DNA from: JAJXWB01 sp965246795
GTDB lineage: Bacteria; Pseudomonadota; Alphaproteobacteria; Rhizobiales; Beijerinckiaceae
DNA: 64,000 bases
Direction: 5' to 3'
Assembly (NCBI GenBank): GCA_965246795.1
Contig: CBDFFN010000014.1
Location: 1 to 64,000, forward strand
The notes under the pieces: generated by a model
Seen by the model: only the letters and a program-made list of their open reading frames with translations
The model's database searches: none
What the model was told of the DNA's origin: nothing
Translations under genes and position numbers: made by a program
In this document: positions 32,689 to 41,595 of the stretch, piece by piece
How positions within the stretch are numbered: position 1 is the stretch's first letter
How the letters are laid out: the number at the start of each line of letters is the position of its first letter

Positions 32689-33099
32689 TCACATGGGCTT
32701 CGTGCAATTCACCATCCACGGCGTGCCGAAACGATCGATGAGCATGCCGAACTTCTTCGCCCAGAAGGTTTCCTGCAGCGGCATCTGGATCGTTGCGCCT
32801 TCGGAGAGGTTTTTGAACGTGCGCTCGGCCTCCGACTCGTCGTCGATCCCGAGGCTGACGCAAAAACCCTGCGCCGGCTTGAACATGTTCATCGGCGCGT
32901 CGCCACCCATGATGATCGTACCGCCGGCATCGAGCGCGACATGCATGACGCGATCCTTCATCTCCGGCGGTGTGCGTGCCGCCTCCGGCGAGTCGCCGTA
33001 GGTCATCATCATCTGGATCGTGCCGCCGAGCGCCTTCTCGTAGAAGCGAAAGGCTTCGGCGCAGGTGCCGTTGAAGGACAGATACGGGTTCACACGCAT
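32689..33099 (-). CDS. VOC family protein, PhnB-like
   Basis: A 136-residue protein from ATG 33099 with GGAG 10 bp upstream. The pattern NPYLSFNGTCAEAFRFYEKALGG and DRVMHVALDAGGTIIMGGDAP, ending FGMLIDRFGTPWMVNC, is typical of PhnB/3-demethylubiquinone methyltransferase-like vicinal-oxygen-chelate proteins. Metal ligands of true glyoxalases are only partly kept. Function unknown. It is divergent from xth (125-bp gap). Confidence 0.88.
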   Translation of the reverse strand: MRVNPYLSFNGTCAEAFRFYEKALGGTIQMMMTYGDSPEAARTPPEMKDRVMHVALDAGGTIIMGGDAPMNMFKPAQGFCVSLGIDDESEAERTFKNLSEGATIQMPLQETFWAKKFGMLIDRFGTPWMVNCTKPM

Positions 33100-33224
33100 C
33101 GAAAGAATCTCCGGGAAAAAAGGATTTGGTCGCGCAGTCTGAAAGCTGTCAATCATGGAGCCGTGCCGCTTGCATGACGGCGGGACGCGTGGTCCCTGCG
33201 CCCGGTGCAGCTGAAATCCGCGAT

Positions 33225-34025
33225 ATGAAAATCACGACCTGGAACATCAATTCGGTGCGGCTGCGCATGCCCATCGTCGCGAAGTTCTTGCGCGAGCATG
33301 CCCCTGACGTCTTGTGTCTGCAGGAGACGAAATGCCGCGACGCGGAATTTCCGCACTCGGGCTTTCGCGAACTCGGTTACGACCAGATCGTCATCAACGG
33401 GCAGAAGGGCTACCACGGCGTTGCGATCATCGCGCGCGTGCCGCTCTCCGAGATCGGCCGCCATGACTTCTGCGACGTCGGCCATGCGCGGCATCTCGGC
33501 GTGCGCGTGCTCGAAGACGATAAGAGTTTCGCGCTGCATAATTTCTATGTGCCGGCGGGCGGCGACGAGCCGGACCGCGAGAAGAATCCGAAATTCGCGC
33601 ACAAACTCGATTACATCGACGCGCTCGGCGCCTGGTCGCGCGACGAGCGCGTGGCGGAAGGACGCGCGGTGCTCGTCGGAGATCTCAACATCGCGCCGCT
33701 CGAACAGGATGTGTGGAGCCACAAGGCGCTGCTGAAAGTCGTGAGCCACACGCCGATCGAGGTCGAAAAATTCACGCGCGCGTTTGCGACGGGGCCGTGG
33801 GTCGACGCGCTCCGTCACTTCATTCCGGAGCCTGCGAAACTCTACACCTGGTGGAGCTATCGTTCGCCGAATTGGGAGCTCGCCAACAAAGGCCGGCGGC
33901 TCGACCACATTTTCACCAGCAAGTTGTTAAGTAGCGGCTTTCGGAGTCTTCAGATTCTGAAGGAAGCACGCGGCTGGGAACGTCCGTCGGACCATGTACC
34001 TGTAACGTTGGAGCTCGACGTCTAG
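33225..34025 (+). CDS. xth: Exodeoxyribonuclease III
   Basis: A 266-residue EEP-fold AP endonuclease from ATG 33225. The conserved motifs are MKITTWNINSVRLR, LCLQETKC (Mg-binding Glu), GYHGVAII, FYVPAGGDEPD, LVGDLNIAP (catalytic Asp/Asn) and the C-terminal DHVPVTLEL. It incises abasic sites in base-excision repair. A longer upstream frame lacks similarity. The gene is followed by a palindromic repeat. Confidence 0.95.
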   Translation: MKITTWNINSVRLRMPIVAKFLREHAPDVLCLQETKCRDAEFPHSGFRELGYDQIVINGQKGYHGVAIIARVPLSEIGRHDFCDVGHARHLGVRVLEDDKSFALHNFYVPAGGDEPDREKNPKFAHKLDYIDALGAWSRDERVAEGRAVLVGDLNIAPLEQDVWSHKALLKVVSHTPIEVEKFTRAFATGPWVDALRHFIPEPAKLYTWWSYRSPNWELANKGRRLDHIFTSKLLSSGFRSLQILKEARGWERPSDHVPVTLELDV

Positions 34026-34047
34026 GCTCTGTGACCGAAACTCGGGA

Positions 34048-34150
34048 CCTCATTCTGAGGTGCGAACACAGCGAGCGTCGAAGGATGGCCCGCACGCGAT
34101 TCCGAAATCATCCTTCGAGATGCCCGCTTCGCAGGCTCCTCAGGATGAGA
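34048..34150. repeat. Palindromic intergenic repeat, copy 1 (CCTCATTCTGAGG type)
   Basis: A 103-bp element between xth and the small exported protein. The ends CCTCATTCTGAGGTGCG and GGCTCCTCAGGATGAGA, and the inner GTCGAAGGATG / CATCCTTCGAGATG, pair as a nested palindrome. A second copy with the same architecture lies at 58069-58174. Confidence 0.85.
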
Positions 34151-34159
34151 GATGCGACG

Positions 34160-34483
34160 TCAGTATCGAACGCTCACGACAGCACGCCGCGCAAATCGCG
34201 CATAGCGCTTGCGCGAATGCGTGTGCAGCGTCGCGGTCAGCATCGGGCGGCCAAAATAGTTCGCTTTTGAAACGCCCGGCGCACCGAGCGGTGTATAATC
34301 CTCGCGCAGCAAGCCAAAGGGATAATGCGCCATGTATGTCGTGAGGTAGCGCCGCGGCGACCCGACGCGGACATCGTCTGTGACGAAAATGTCGCCGGCC
34401 ATCGCGACGCCGCTCGCGAGCGTCAGGCCTGCGACCAGAACCATCTGCATCATACGCTTCGTCACGATTTGCTCCACGCTCAT
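34160..34483 (-). CDS. Small exported protein of unknown function
   Basis: A protein of about 107 residues from ATG 34483 with a signal peptide (KRMMQMVLVAGLTLASGVAMA). The mature part is rich in Tyr and Arg (RRYLTTYMAHYPFGLLREDY, ARFARRAVVSVRY) and has no motif I know. It follows the terminator of the L,D-transpeptidase gene, so it needs its own promoter. The start could be the ATG at 34510. Coding is plausible but not certain. Confidence 0.5.
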   Translation of the reverse strand: MSVEQIVTKRMMQMVLVAGLTLASGVAMAGDIFVTDDVRVGSPRRYLTTYMAHYPFGLLREDYTPLGAPGVSKANYFGRPMLTATLHTHSRKRYARFARRAVVSVRY

Positions 34484-34513
34484 CGATTGAAACCTAAAGA
34501 AGCGTCGCACAAA

Positions 34514-34548
34514 AGAAAACGCCGCCCGGGTCGCGGGCGGCGTTCATA
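34514..34548 (-). terminator. Rho-independent terminator of the second L,D-transpeptidase gene
   Basis: On the minus strand an 11-bp stem (AACGCCGCCCG pairing with CGGGCGGCGTT, 34518-34528 and 34534-34544) is followed by TTTTCTTTT. It starts about 20 bp after the transpeptidase stop. Confidence 0.88.
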
Positions 34549-34565
34549 GTGAATGCGTGCTGCGT

Positions 34566-35195
34566 TTAGCGCAGAACCGTGACCGTCGTACCGACGCCGA
34601 CGCGGCGATACAGGTCTTCGACGTCCGCGTTCAGCATGCGAATACAGCCGGAGGACACCGCCTGGCCGATCGTGTCCGGCTCGTTCGAGCCGTGGATGCG
34701 ATAACCGGTGTCGCCCTTGCCATTCGAAAGATACAGCGCGCGCGCACCGAGCGGGTTCTCGATTCCACCGACCATGTGCTTCGGCAGGTCGGGGCGGCGC
34801 TTCAGCATGGCGGCCGGAGGCGTCCAGCCCGGCCATTCGGCCTTACGCGCAACCTTCGCGGTGCCGGACCATTCGAAGCCTTCGCGGCCGACGCCGACGT
34901 CGTAACGCATGGCCTGGCCACCGGCCATCGAGAGATAGAGATAGCGGTTCGCCGTATCGACAGTGATCGTGCCGGGCGCTGCCTCGGTCGGATCGGCAAC
35001 GGCGGTGCGCGTCGTGGTCGGAACTTCGCGGGTCAGTTCAGTCGGGTCGTTGCCCGGCGCAACCGCCACAGAACGGCCTTCCTGCAAGCCGGAATTGCCG
35101 CCGAAGAGGGCCATAAAACCACTGCCCTGCGCATAAGAGGTCGAGGCGGAAAGCAGTGTCGCGAGCGCGACGACAGGTGCAACAAAACGCTTCAT
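34566..35195 (-). CDS. L,D-transpeptidase (YkuD domain), exported
   Basis: A 209-residue protein from ATG 35195, preceded by GGAGGG. The signal peptide is residues 1-22 (LATLLSASTSYA). A 55-residue Thr/Pro-rich linker leads to the YkuD domain with ITVDTANRYLYL, H168 in YRIHGSNEP and C184 in SSGCIRM, the catalytic Cys. It is closely related in layout to the 469-1002 enzyme (both have WSG near residue 80-110 and SGCIRMLN/YGCIRMLN), so these two look like paralogues. Role: 3-3 cross-links in the periplasm. Confidence 0.92.
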   Translation of the reverse strand: MKRFVAPVVALATLLSASTSYAQGSGFMALFGGNSGLQEGRSVAVAPGNDPTELTREVPTTTRTAVADPTEAAPGTITVDTANRYLYLSMAGGQAMRYDVGVGREGFEWSGTAKVARKAEWPGWTPPAAMLKRRPDLPKHMVGGIENPLGARALYLSNGKGDTGYRIHGSNEPDTIGQAVSSGCIRMLNADVEDLYRRVGVGTTVTVLR

Positions 35196-35297
35196 GGTGT
35201 TCCCTCCAACGGCCAAGGCCGTGCTGCGTGGTGAACACGCAAGCGGCGCTGTTCGTTCCATGCGAAAACTATGGAAGGTTACCGTTTCAGGCCGATG

Positions 35298-36641
35298 TCA
35301 TCGCGTGCGGTTTGTACCGCCGTCGCGAAACACTTGCGCCTCGAACGCCGCGCGCTGTGCATCGGTCAACCGCGCCGGCGCGTTCGACGCACCGAGCAAT
35401 TCGCCGCGTGGGGCGAGTGGCGCGGCGGTCAACGGGATCACCGGACCGACGGCAGGTTTCTCGGGAACGGCCGGCGCAACCGTCACGGCGGCCGGCTTCG
35501 ATGTCGCCTCGGGGCTGCCGTCCGTCCGCGTGGCGGGCGGCACGGCCGCCTCGATCACGGGTGCGGGGGTAGTCGGCTTCTCGGGCTCGCGCAGCTTGCG
35601 AATGTCGCCTTCAAGAAAATGCGCCAGCTTTCGCGCGCCGGGCAGCGTGAAATGCACGCCGTCCGTCGAGCGCAGTTTGACGATCGTGCCGTTGATGTCC
35701 GGCCCGAAGGCGCGGTACTGGCCGCGCTCGTCGGAGAAGGCGTCGAAGACATCGACGAAATGCGCGCCGGCGGCGCTCGCGCGCGTCCGGTAGATTTCGT
35801 TGATTGCCGCCATGTCCAACGAGAAGCGCTCGCTCTTCATCACCGGCAGACCGACCCAGAGCACCGGGATTTTCTTCTCCGCCGCAATGGACGCGATCTG
35901 TTCGACCCGGTTGCCGTAGAGCGCCTCCCAGCCCTTCGACAGCGGTTCCTCGACACCGGTCGCGCCGCGAAGCGCCTGACGGTCGTTCGAGCCGACCATC
36001 ACGACCAGCACGTCCATCGGCGTCGTCGTGACGAAGTCGCGCAGCGCTTTCGGCCAGTCGAAGAAGTCGTCGCGTACGAGGCCGGAGCTGTCGCGCGCCT
36101 TGCTGACGACGGTGACGCCCTGCGACGCCGGGAATGTCTCCGTCAGCCCCATCGCGAGCCATTGCGCGAGACTGTCGCCAGCCACGCCGATGGTAAACTT
36201 TCGCAACGGAATGGCATTGGGCGCGGCGGTCGGAGCGGCGAGCGTGGGAGTTTCCGTTGCCGGTGCGAGCGCTGACGGCACGCCGCCTTCGGTCGGAACT
36301 GCGGCGGTGTCGAGTGGCGGTGCGCCGGGCGGGACATCCTGGCCGGGCGTTGTCGCTGCCGGCGGAACCAGCGGCGCGTTAGGAGCGGGTGTCGCAGGGC
36401 GGGCGGCGTAGTTGCGGTCCTGCCAGATCGTCGGGCGGGCAAATTCACGCCGCGGCATCAGGCGGCGTACGCGCTGCTGCGGCGCTGCGCGGCCGCGCTG
36501 GCGCGCCGCTTCCTCTACCCAGAAACTGGCGGAGGAATTGGCGGTGTCCTGCGCGCGCAGCGGCGTCGCCAGGAGCGCGACACCCGACAGGAGCGCGGCG
36601 GCGACGAGGCGGCGCGGCGAAAGCATCGGCGCGGAAAGCAT
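35298..36641 (-). CDS. DUF459 SGNH/GDSL hydrolase-type protein, exported
   Basis: A 447-residue protein with a signal peptide (residues 1-30, ending TPLRAQ), a Pro/Ala-rich linker to about residue 145, and a DUF459 SGNH domain: block I IGVAGDSLAQWLAMGL, block III VVMVGSNDRQ and block V TDGVHFTLPGARKLA with the Asp-x-x-His pair. A second Pro/Thr-rich tail follows. These periplasmic or membrane-associated esterases may de-acetylate or modify cell-envelope polysaccharides; the exact substrate is unknown. It is on the same strand as the adjacent L,D-transpeptidase. Confidence 0.88.
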   Translation of the reverse strand: MLSAPMLSPRRLVAAALLSGVALLATPLRAQDTANSSASFWVEEAARQRGRAAPQQRVRRLMPRREFARPTIWQDRNYAARPATPAPNAPLVPPAATTPGQDVPPGAPPLDTAAVPTEGGVPSALAPATETPTLAAPTAAPNAIPLRKFTIGVAGDSLAQWLAMGLTETFPASQGVTVVSKARDSSGLVRDDFFDWPKALRDFVTTTPMDVLVVMVGSNDRQALRGATGVEEPLSKGWEALYGNRVEQIASIAAEKKIPVLWVGLPVMKSERFSLDMAAINEIYRTRASAAGAHFVDVFDAFSDERGQYRAFGPDINGTIVKLRSTDGVHFTLPGARKLAHFLEGDIRKLREPEKPTTPAPVIEAAVPPATRTDGSPEATSKPAAVTVAPAVPEKPAVGPVIPLTAAPLAPRGELLGASNAPARLTDAQRAAFEAQVFRDGGTNRTR

Positions 36642-36748
36642 TGCGGCATTATCCGCCTCGCAGGCACGCGGTGCAACCGGCGTCGCGGCGGCCGGCGAAA
36701 TATGCGAAAGCGGCGCAGCTTCCTGTCGCCGCGAGTCGCTTTCTTCAG

Positions 36749-37072
36749 ATGCTCCGCTTCATCTTTCGCACCATCGGCCTGCTTATTCTCGCCGGCGCCT
36801 TCGCGGCTGTCATCGTCGACGGCACGCGCTCAATTGCCGCCGGCGCTCCCGTCTTCACGCCGATTGGCCAAGCGCTGGCGGCGATCGCGCCGACTTCGGT
36901 CGCCGCGCTGGATACGGCAGCGCAACTAGTTCACCCGCTGCTGCGCGATCCCGGTCTGCGGGTGCTGCTCGCGCTGCCGCTCTGGATGCTCGGCGGCGTG
37001 GTCGGCGGATTTCTGCTGATCTTTACGCGACCGCGTCGGCCGGTGATCGGGTTTTCCAGCCGGCCGCGCTGA
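36749..37072 (+). CDS. Small membrane protein (PetM-annotated family of Rhizobiales)
   Basis: A 107-residue protein from ATG 36749 with two hydrophobic segments: FRTIGLLILAGAFAAVIVDG at the N-terminus and VLLALPLWMLGGVVGGFLLIF near the C-terminus. The DGTRSIAAGAPVFTPIGQAL stretch matches a protein found across Rhizobiales that databases often label PetM/cytochrome b6f subunit 7. That label is doubtful because these bacteria lack b6f. The start lies in the divergent gap with the DUF459 gene. Function unknown. Confidence 0.7.
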   Translation: MLRFIFRTIGLLILAGAFAAVIVDGTRSIAAGAPVFTPIGQALAAIAPTSVAALDTAAQLVHPLLRDPGLRVLLALPLWMLGGVVGGFLLIFTRPRRPVIGFSSRPR

Positions 37073-37077
37073 TCGCA

Positions 37078-37121
37078 GCATGTCCCGCAAAAATTGCAGA
37101 CTTTTGCGATCAAGGACATGC
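37078..37121. repeat. Nested palindrome (GCATGTCC ... GGACATGC)
   Basis: The outer arms GCATGTCC and GGACATGC and the inner arms CGCAAAA and TTTTGCG are exact complements. The design matches the alphaproteobacterial GCATGATCCGGAAAA...TTTTCCG...GATCATGC intergenic repeat. There is no T-run after it, so it is recorded as a repeat and not a terminator. Confidence 0.75.
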
Positions 37122-37182
37122 GTCAAAGACAAGACCTTTTGCGCGCGGCTTCCTATATTGTCAGCAAGACAAGGAGTGAGCG

Positions 37183-37839
37183 ATGTTCCTGTTCCGCAAG
37201 AAGTCCGAACTGCCGAAACCAGGCGACGCGCTGCCCGGCCGCGCCGAGCCGATCCCGACGGCAGCGAAGCATTTCGTCTTCGGGCGTCCGCTCGCTGGCC
37301 CATACCCCGAAGGCTTGCGCACCGCGACGTTCGGCATGGGCTGTTTCTGGGGCGCTGAGCGCAAATTTTGGGAGCTGGGAGACGGCATCTGGATCACTGC
37401 GGCTGGCTATGCCGGCGGGCAGACGCCCAACCCAACCTACGAGGAGGTTTGTTCGGGGCTCACCGGCCACAACGAGGTCGTGCGTGTCGTCTACGATCCG
37501 GCGAAGGTCTCCTATGCAAAGCTCCTGAAAACATTCTGGGAAGCTCACGACCCGACGCAGGGCATGCGTTCGGGCAACGACATCGGTACGCAATATCGTT
37601 CCGGTATCTATTGCGACACGCTGGACGATCTGCGCGAAGCGCTGGCATCTAAGCGCAGTTACAATGATGCGCTCGCGGCGAAAAAGATGGGCGCCATCAC
37701 GACGGAAATCGTCGATACAGGCCCGTTCTACTTTGCCGAGGATTATCATCAGCAGTATCTGGCCAAAAACCCGACCGGTTATTGCGGTCTCCGCGGCACG
37801 GGCGTGGCGTGTTCGATCGGGACCGGCGTCGCGGCATAG
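37183..37839 (+). CDS. msrA: Peptide-methionine (S)-S-oxide reductase MsrA
   Basis: A 218-residue MsrA. The catalytic Cys54 lies in FGMGCFWGAERKFW; the family stretches GYAGGQTPNPTYEEVCSG, WEAHDPTQGMRSGNDIGTQYRS and the C-terminal resolving-Cys tail (GYCGLRGTGVAC) follow. It repairs methionine-S-sulfoxide in oxidised proteins using thioredoxin. No signal peptide, so cytoplasmic. GGAG precedes the ATG. Confidence 0.96.
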   Translation: MFLFRKKSELPKPGDALPGRAEPIPTAAKHFVFGRPLAGPYPEGLRTATFGMGCFWGAERKFWELGDGIWITAAGYAGGQTPNPTYEEVCSGLTGHNEVVRVVYDPAKVSYAKLLKTFWEAHDPTQGMRSGNDIGTQYRSGIYCDTLDDLREALASKRSYNDALAAKKMGAITTEIVDTGPFYFAEDYHQQYLAKNPTGYCGLRGTGVACSIGTGVAA

Positions 37840-37956
37840 CGCGGCGTCGTTCCCATTTTACTTAAGGGTTAACGGCGCTTAAACCATCTTCCGCGGCAGG
37901 ACGGCCTTGGGCGGCACGTGAGTGCGCGTCTTGCGGCCGATCGGCGAGGGGATCGC

Positions 37957-40900
37957 ATGGTCACGCGCATTTGGAACGTCGCCGGCAGCGGCGACTGGAA
38001 GACGGCTGCCAATTGGGATTCCGGCGTCGTCCCGACGCCCGCCGACCTTGCGATCGTTCTTAGCGACGGCACTCCGCAGGTCACGAGCGCGATCGCGGTC
38101 GGCGCGATCACCGATTACGGCACGATCGACTGGCGCAATGCTGGCGGCTCCAGCATTTCGACCACGCTGAAAATCTACGGCACGTTCAATCTCAACGCGG
38201 CGGCCGGCAACGGCGGCGCCAGCATCTCCGTGAACGGCGCGCTGACCGTCGCGCGCGGCGGTACGATGACGCTCGGAAATTCCGCACCGAGCGGTGGGTT
38301 CACAACGGTCGGTGCGGCGAGCCTTGTGAATTTTGGGAAGATCGCTCTCGTCGGGACGGCGTCGGCGCCGACCTATCTCAATGTCCAGACGGCCGCGGGC
38401 TTTAGCACAGACGGCGTGCTCAACGGCGAAGTCAGTCTGACGGGCGGCGCTGTCATCCGCTTTGCCAATGGATCGATCAAAACGATCGCCCGCACCGGCC
38501 AACTTGAACTCGATGGCGCCGGCGCTGTCATTGCCATCACCGGCAGCACGGGCAGTAACAGCGCACTCTCAGGCCTCGCCGCAAACTACAACTTCATGTT
38601 TCTCACGAACGGCGCATCGCTCGCACTGTCGGGCAATTTCACGAACTATGGGCGCATCTTCACACTCGGTGGAACGAATGGCACGGGCGCGGGTGGCGGT
38701 TCGTTCTCTGCAGCCGGTATCCTTACGAATCGCGGCGGGATGGGTTTCGGCGACGGCGGGCAGACCGCGGCAACGAACGTGTCCGTGCAGCGCATCGTCA
38801 ACTATGGCGAATTGAGTATTGGCGGCAGCGCAAGCGCCAAGACGACTATTCGTGTCGCTTCGGCTGCCGGCTTCGGGACCGGCGGCGCGATCACCGGCTC
38901 GCTCTCGCTTTACGGCAATGCGGCCATCATTTTCGACTCCGGGAAAATCACGCGCGTTGCAAGCGGCGCAAACCTTACGTTGTCAGGTTCCAGCAACGTC
39001 ATCGCAACCGCCGCGGCGCCGACGACGAACAGCGCGTTCGCGCTTAACCGCAACGACGGGGCCGTCAGCCTCGTCTCCACGACGATGACGATCAACGGTA
39101 ACTTCACGAATGGCGGCTTCTTCGACCTCTACACGTTCAACAGCGGTCCGGACGCAACCCTGACGGTCAACGGCATTTTTAAGAATGCCGGGACGTTCCG
39201 CATCGGGTCACCAAACCCATTCAGCGATGCGACGAGCGCCGTGACGGTCGATCGCATCGATAATACGGGGCGGCTCGAGGTCGGCGACAGCTTCGTGGAT
39301 GGCACGCTCACCGTCAGGAGCGCCGCCGGTTTCGGCGTCGGCGGCAAGGTCACGGGCACTGTGATCAACCAGGGTCAGATAACCTTCGCGAGCGGCGCGA
39401 TCTACGACGTCGTCGCGGGCGCGGAACTGGCGATGGAAGGCGGCTCCATTTCGGTTGCGGGCCATTCGGCGCTGGGGACCATGCGTTCGAATGCCGGAAA
39501 ATTCAGCATCAGATACAGCACCGTCCAGACGAGCGTTGCGTTCACGAATTCGGGCGCGATGACGCTGGAAAACGGCAGCACGTTCGGGACGAGCTCGACG
39601 CTCTTCAATTCGGGGACGATCACGTTCGGCAGCGATTACGAGTTCGATTACACCAGCGATGCGACCGTTACGGCGGCGCGACTGCAGAATTCCGGGACGC
39701 TTGCCATCTATGGAAGCGGCGCGACCGATAATCAGGCGAACATCGTACGCCTCGCCTCGGCGGCCGGAACGGGGACAATTGGAACGCTGACGGGCACGAT
39801 CGCGCTGCATGGCTATTCGCGGTTGCAGTTCGCGAGTGGACAAATATCCACGATCGAAGGCACGCTGACGCTCGATGGCAACCACGCGTTCGTCTCCCTG
39901 ACGAGTGCGCCGACATCGAACAGTGCGCTCGTCGGCCTTCGAACCGTGCGTGGTCATCTCGAACTCGACAATGCCGCGACGCTCACTCTGTCGCAGCTCG
40001 ATAACGACGGTACGACCTCGCTGGATGCCGTTGCGGGAAGCGGTGGCGCGATGCTCACCGTCACGAGCGACATCGTCAACGACGGCACTTTGGCGCTTGG
40101 TAACACGACGCTGAGCGCGTCGGACCATATGACGGCGACCGGCATCGACAATCGCGGTACGATCTTGCTGACCGGGAACGGCGCAAGTCAGGCACGGCTG
40201 ACGCTCGACGTCGCCGGCTTCGGCAGGACAGGTCTCGTCACCGGTCATGTCGAACTGCACAACAATGCGCTGGTCGAATTCGACAGCGGCAGGATCACCG
40301 GGATTGCGAGCGGCGCGTCGCTTCTTCTCGACGGCGCGCAGTCCATCGTGGCGCTGACCGGCAATACGGGTTTCAGCACGGCGCTCACCGGCCTGACGCA
40401 GGTCGATGGCGCCCTCGACTTGCGGAACGGTGCAAAGGTAACGCTCTACGGCGATCTCGGCGTCGGGCCGACCGCCGACTACCAGCGCAACGCAACCGTG
40501 CACATCGATACGCCGGGGAGCGGCGGCTCGCGGCTCGATATCGTGGGCGACATCGATAACGCATCCTCATTCTCCATCGGCAATGCCTTGCTCGGCTCGG
40601 ATACGATCGTTCTCGCGAACAGCTTCATTAACGAGGACCGCGGCTACCTCTTGATGCAGGGCGCCAACAACCACACGGCGATCATGAGTCTTGCATCCGC
40701 TGCCGGCTTCGGCACGGCGGGAACCGTGTCCGGTACTGTCAACCTCACCGGCGATGCGGCGATCCTGTTCAACTCGCCGGGCCTGATCAGTGAAATCGAG
40801 ACCGGCGCGATCCTCGTGCTGGATGGCGCCGCGAGCACCATTCAGGTCAACACCGATTCAGCGCGCAACAGCGCGCTAAAAGGCCTGTCCGCGAACTTCG

Positions 40901-41595
40901 GCCGCTTCGAAATCGATAACGGTGCGACGGTGACGACAACCGTCGCCTTCACGAATTACGGCGAGATCGACATGGATTACGGCTTCGGTCCGCCATCAAA
41001 CGGCGGACTGGCGCAGTTTACCGTTGGCGGGCGGTTTACCAACGAAGGATCGATGACGGTCGGCGATCGCTCGCTGACCGGCAATACGACAATCACCGCG
41101 ATTTCGTTCCTCAACGACGGTCATATCGACCTGCTCGGCAACGATAGCTACAGCGGACAGCTTAATGTCTCGGGGGCGTTTACAAATAACGGATCGATCA
41201 TCGTCTACGACGGCGTGCAGCGCTTCAACGGCGCGGTGAACGGTTTTGGCACGATCGAGCTCGACAGCGCTTTCGTCCGTTTCGATCTCGCTGTTGCCTC
41301 GACACAAACGGTGGTCTTCGACGATTACTCCGGCGCCGACCCGCAGCGGATCACGCTCGGCAATGCGAAAACCTTTGCGGCAACCATCGACGGTTTCGAC
41401 ACCGGCGACACGATCGATCTGCTGACCTTCGGAACGGGCTCGACGCTCGCCTATGCCGGCAACACGGCCGGCGGCGTGCTGACCGTGACGAAGGGCGCGA
41501 ATGTCGCGCAGCTTGCCTTCGATGGCGCTTACACCGCGTCGTCCTTCTCTCTCGGCGCCGACGGTACCGGCGGCAGTCTGATTACGCACACTTGA
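37957..41595 (+). CDS. Large cysteine-free beta-repeat protein, probably secreted
   Basis: A 1212-residue protein from ATG 37957 (AGGGG upstream). It opens with WNVAGSGDWKTAANWDSG..PTPADLAIV, the W-x-NW module found in autotransporter passengers and other surface proteins. The body holds six copies of a unit of about 145-163 residues, each marked by AAGFGTxGxxTGxxxLxG (near bases 38391, 38860, 39316, 39752, 40207, 40697), then a strand ending DSGKITRVASGAxLxLDG, NSALxGL and FTNxGxI. It has no Cys, no signal peptide and no barrel. The last 90 residues (IDGFDTGDTIDLLTFGTGSTL ... GTGGSLITHT) match the C-terminal signal region of large rhizobial proteins thought to use type I secretion. Its stop overlaps the convergent lanM by 14 bp. 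Confidence 0.8.
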   Translation: MVTRIWNVAGSGDWKTAANWDSGVVPTPADLAIVLSDGTPQVTSAIAVGAITDYGTIDWRNAGGSSISTTLKIYGTFNLNAAAGNGGASISVNGALTVARGGTMTLGNSAPSGGFTTVGAASLVNFGKIALVGTASAPTYLNVQTAAGFSTDGVLNGEVSLTGGAVIRFANGSIKTIARTGQLELDGAGAVIAITGSTGSNSALSGLAANYNFMFLTNGASLALSGNFTNYGRIFTLGGTNGTGAGGGSFSAAGILTNRGGMGFGDGGQTAATNVSVQRIVNYGELSIGGSASAKTTIRVASAAGFGTGGAITGSLSLYGNAAIIFDSGKITRVASGANLTLSGSSNVIATAAAPTTNSAFALNRNDGAVSLVSTTMTINGNFTNGGFFDLYTFNSGPDATLTVNGIFKNAGTFRIGSPNPFSDATSAVTVDRIDNTGRLEVGDSFVDGTLTVRSAAGFGVGGKVTGTVINQGQITFASGAIYDVVAGAELAMEGGSISVAGHSALGTMRSNAGKFSIRYSTVQTSVAFTNSGAMTLENGSTFGTSSTLFNSGTITFGSDYEFDYTSDATVTAARLQNSGTLAIYGSGATDNQANIVRLASAAGTGTIGTLTGTIALHGYSRLQFASGQISTIEGTLTLDGNHAFVSLTSAPTSNSALVGLRTVRGHLELDNAATLTLSQLDNDGTTSLDAVAGSGGAMLTVTSDIVNDGTLALGNTTLSASDHMTATGIDNRGTILLTGNGASQARLTLDVAGFGRTGLVTGHVELHNNALVEFDSGRITGIASGASLLLDGAQSIVALTGNTGFSTALTGLTQVDGALDLRNGAKVTLYGDLGVGPTADYQRNATVHIDTPGSGGSRLDIVGDIDNASSFSIGNALLGSDTIVLANSFINEDRGYLLMQGANNHTAIMSLASAAGFGTAGTVSGTVNLTGDAAILFNSPGLISEIETGAILVLDGAASTIQVNTDSARNSALKGLSANFGRFEIDNGATVTTTVAFTNYGEIDMDYGFGPPSNGGLAQFTVGGRFTNEGSMTVGDRSLTGNTTITAISFLNDGHIDLLGNDSYSGQLNVSGAFTNNGSIIVYDGVQRFNGAVNGFGTIELDSAFVRFDLAVASTQTVVFDDYSGADPQRITLGNAKTFAATIDGFDTGDTIDLLTFGTGSTLAYAGNTAGGVLTVTKGANVAQLAFDGAYTASSFSLGADGTGGSLITHT

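Noticed and set aside
36749..37072. A true cytochrome b6f subunit
   Set aside because: No photosynthetic or b6f genes are present; the PetM label is probably a weak database transfer.
37078..37121. Hairpin after the small PetM-annotated gene as a terminator
   Set aside because: No T-run follows on either strand and it matches a known style of intergenic repeat.
39208..40503. A 431-codon frame opposite the large repeat protein
   Set aside because: Shadow frame without any motif; the plus frame shows regular protein repeats.
37957..41595. The large repeat protein as a LanM substrate
   Set aside because: It contains no cysteine, so no thioether ring could form.
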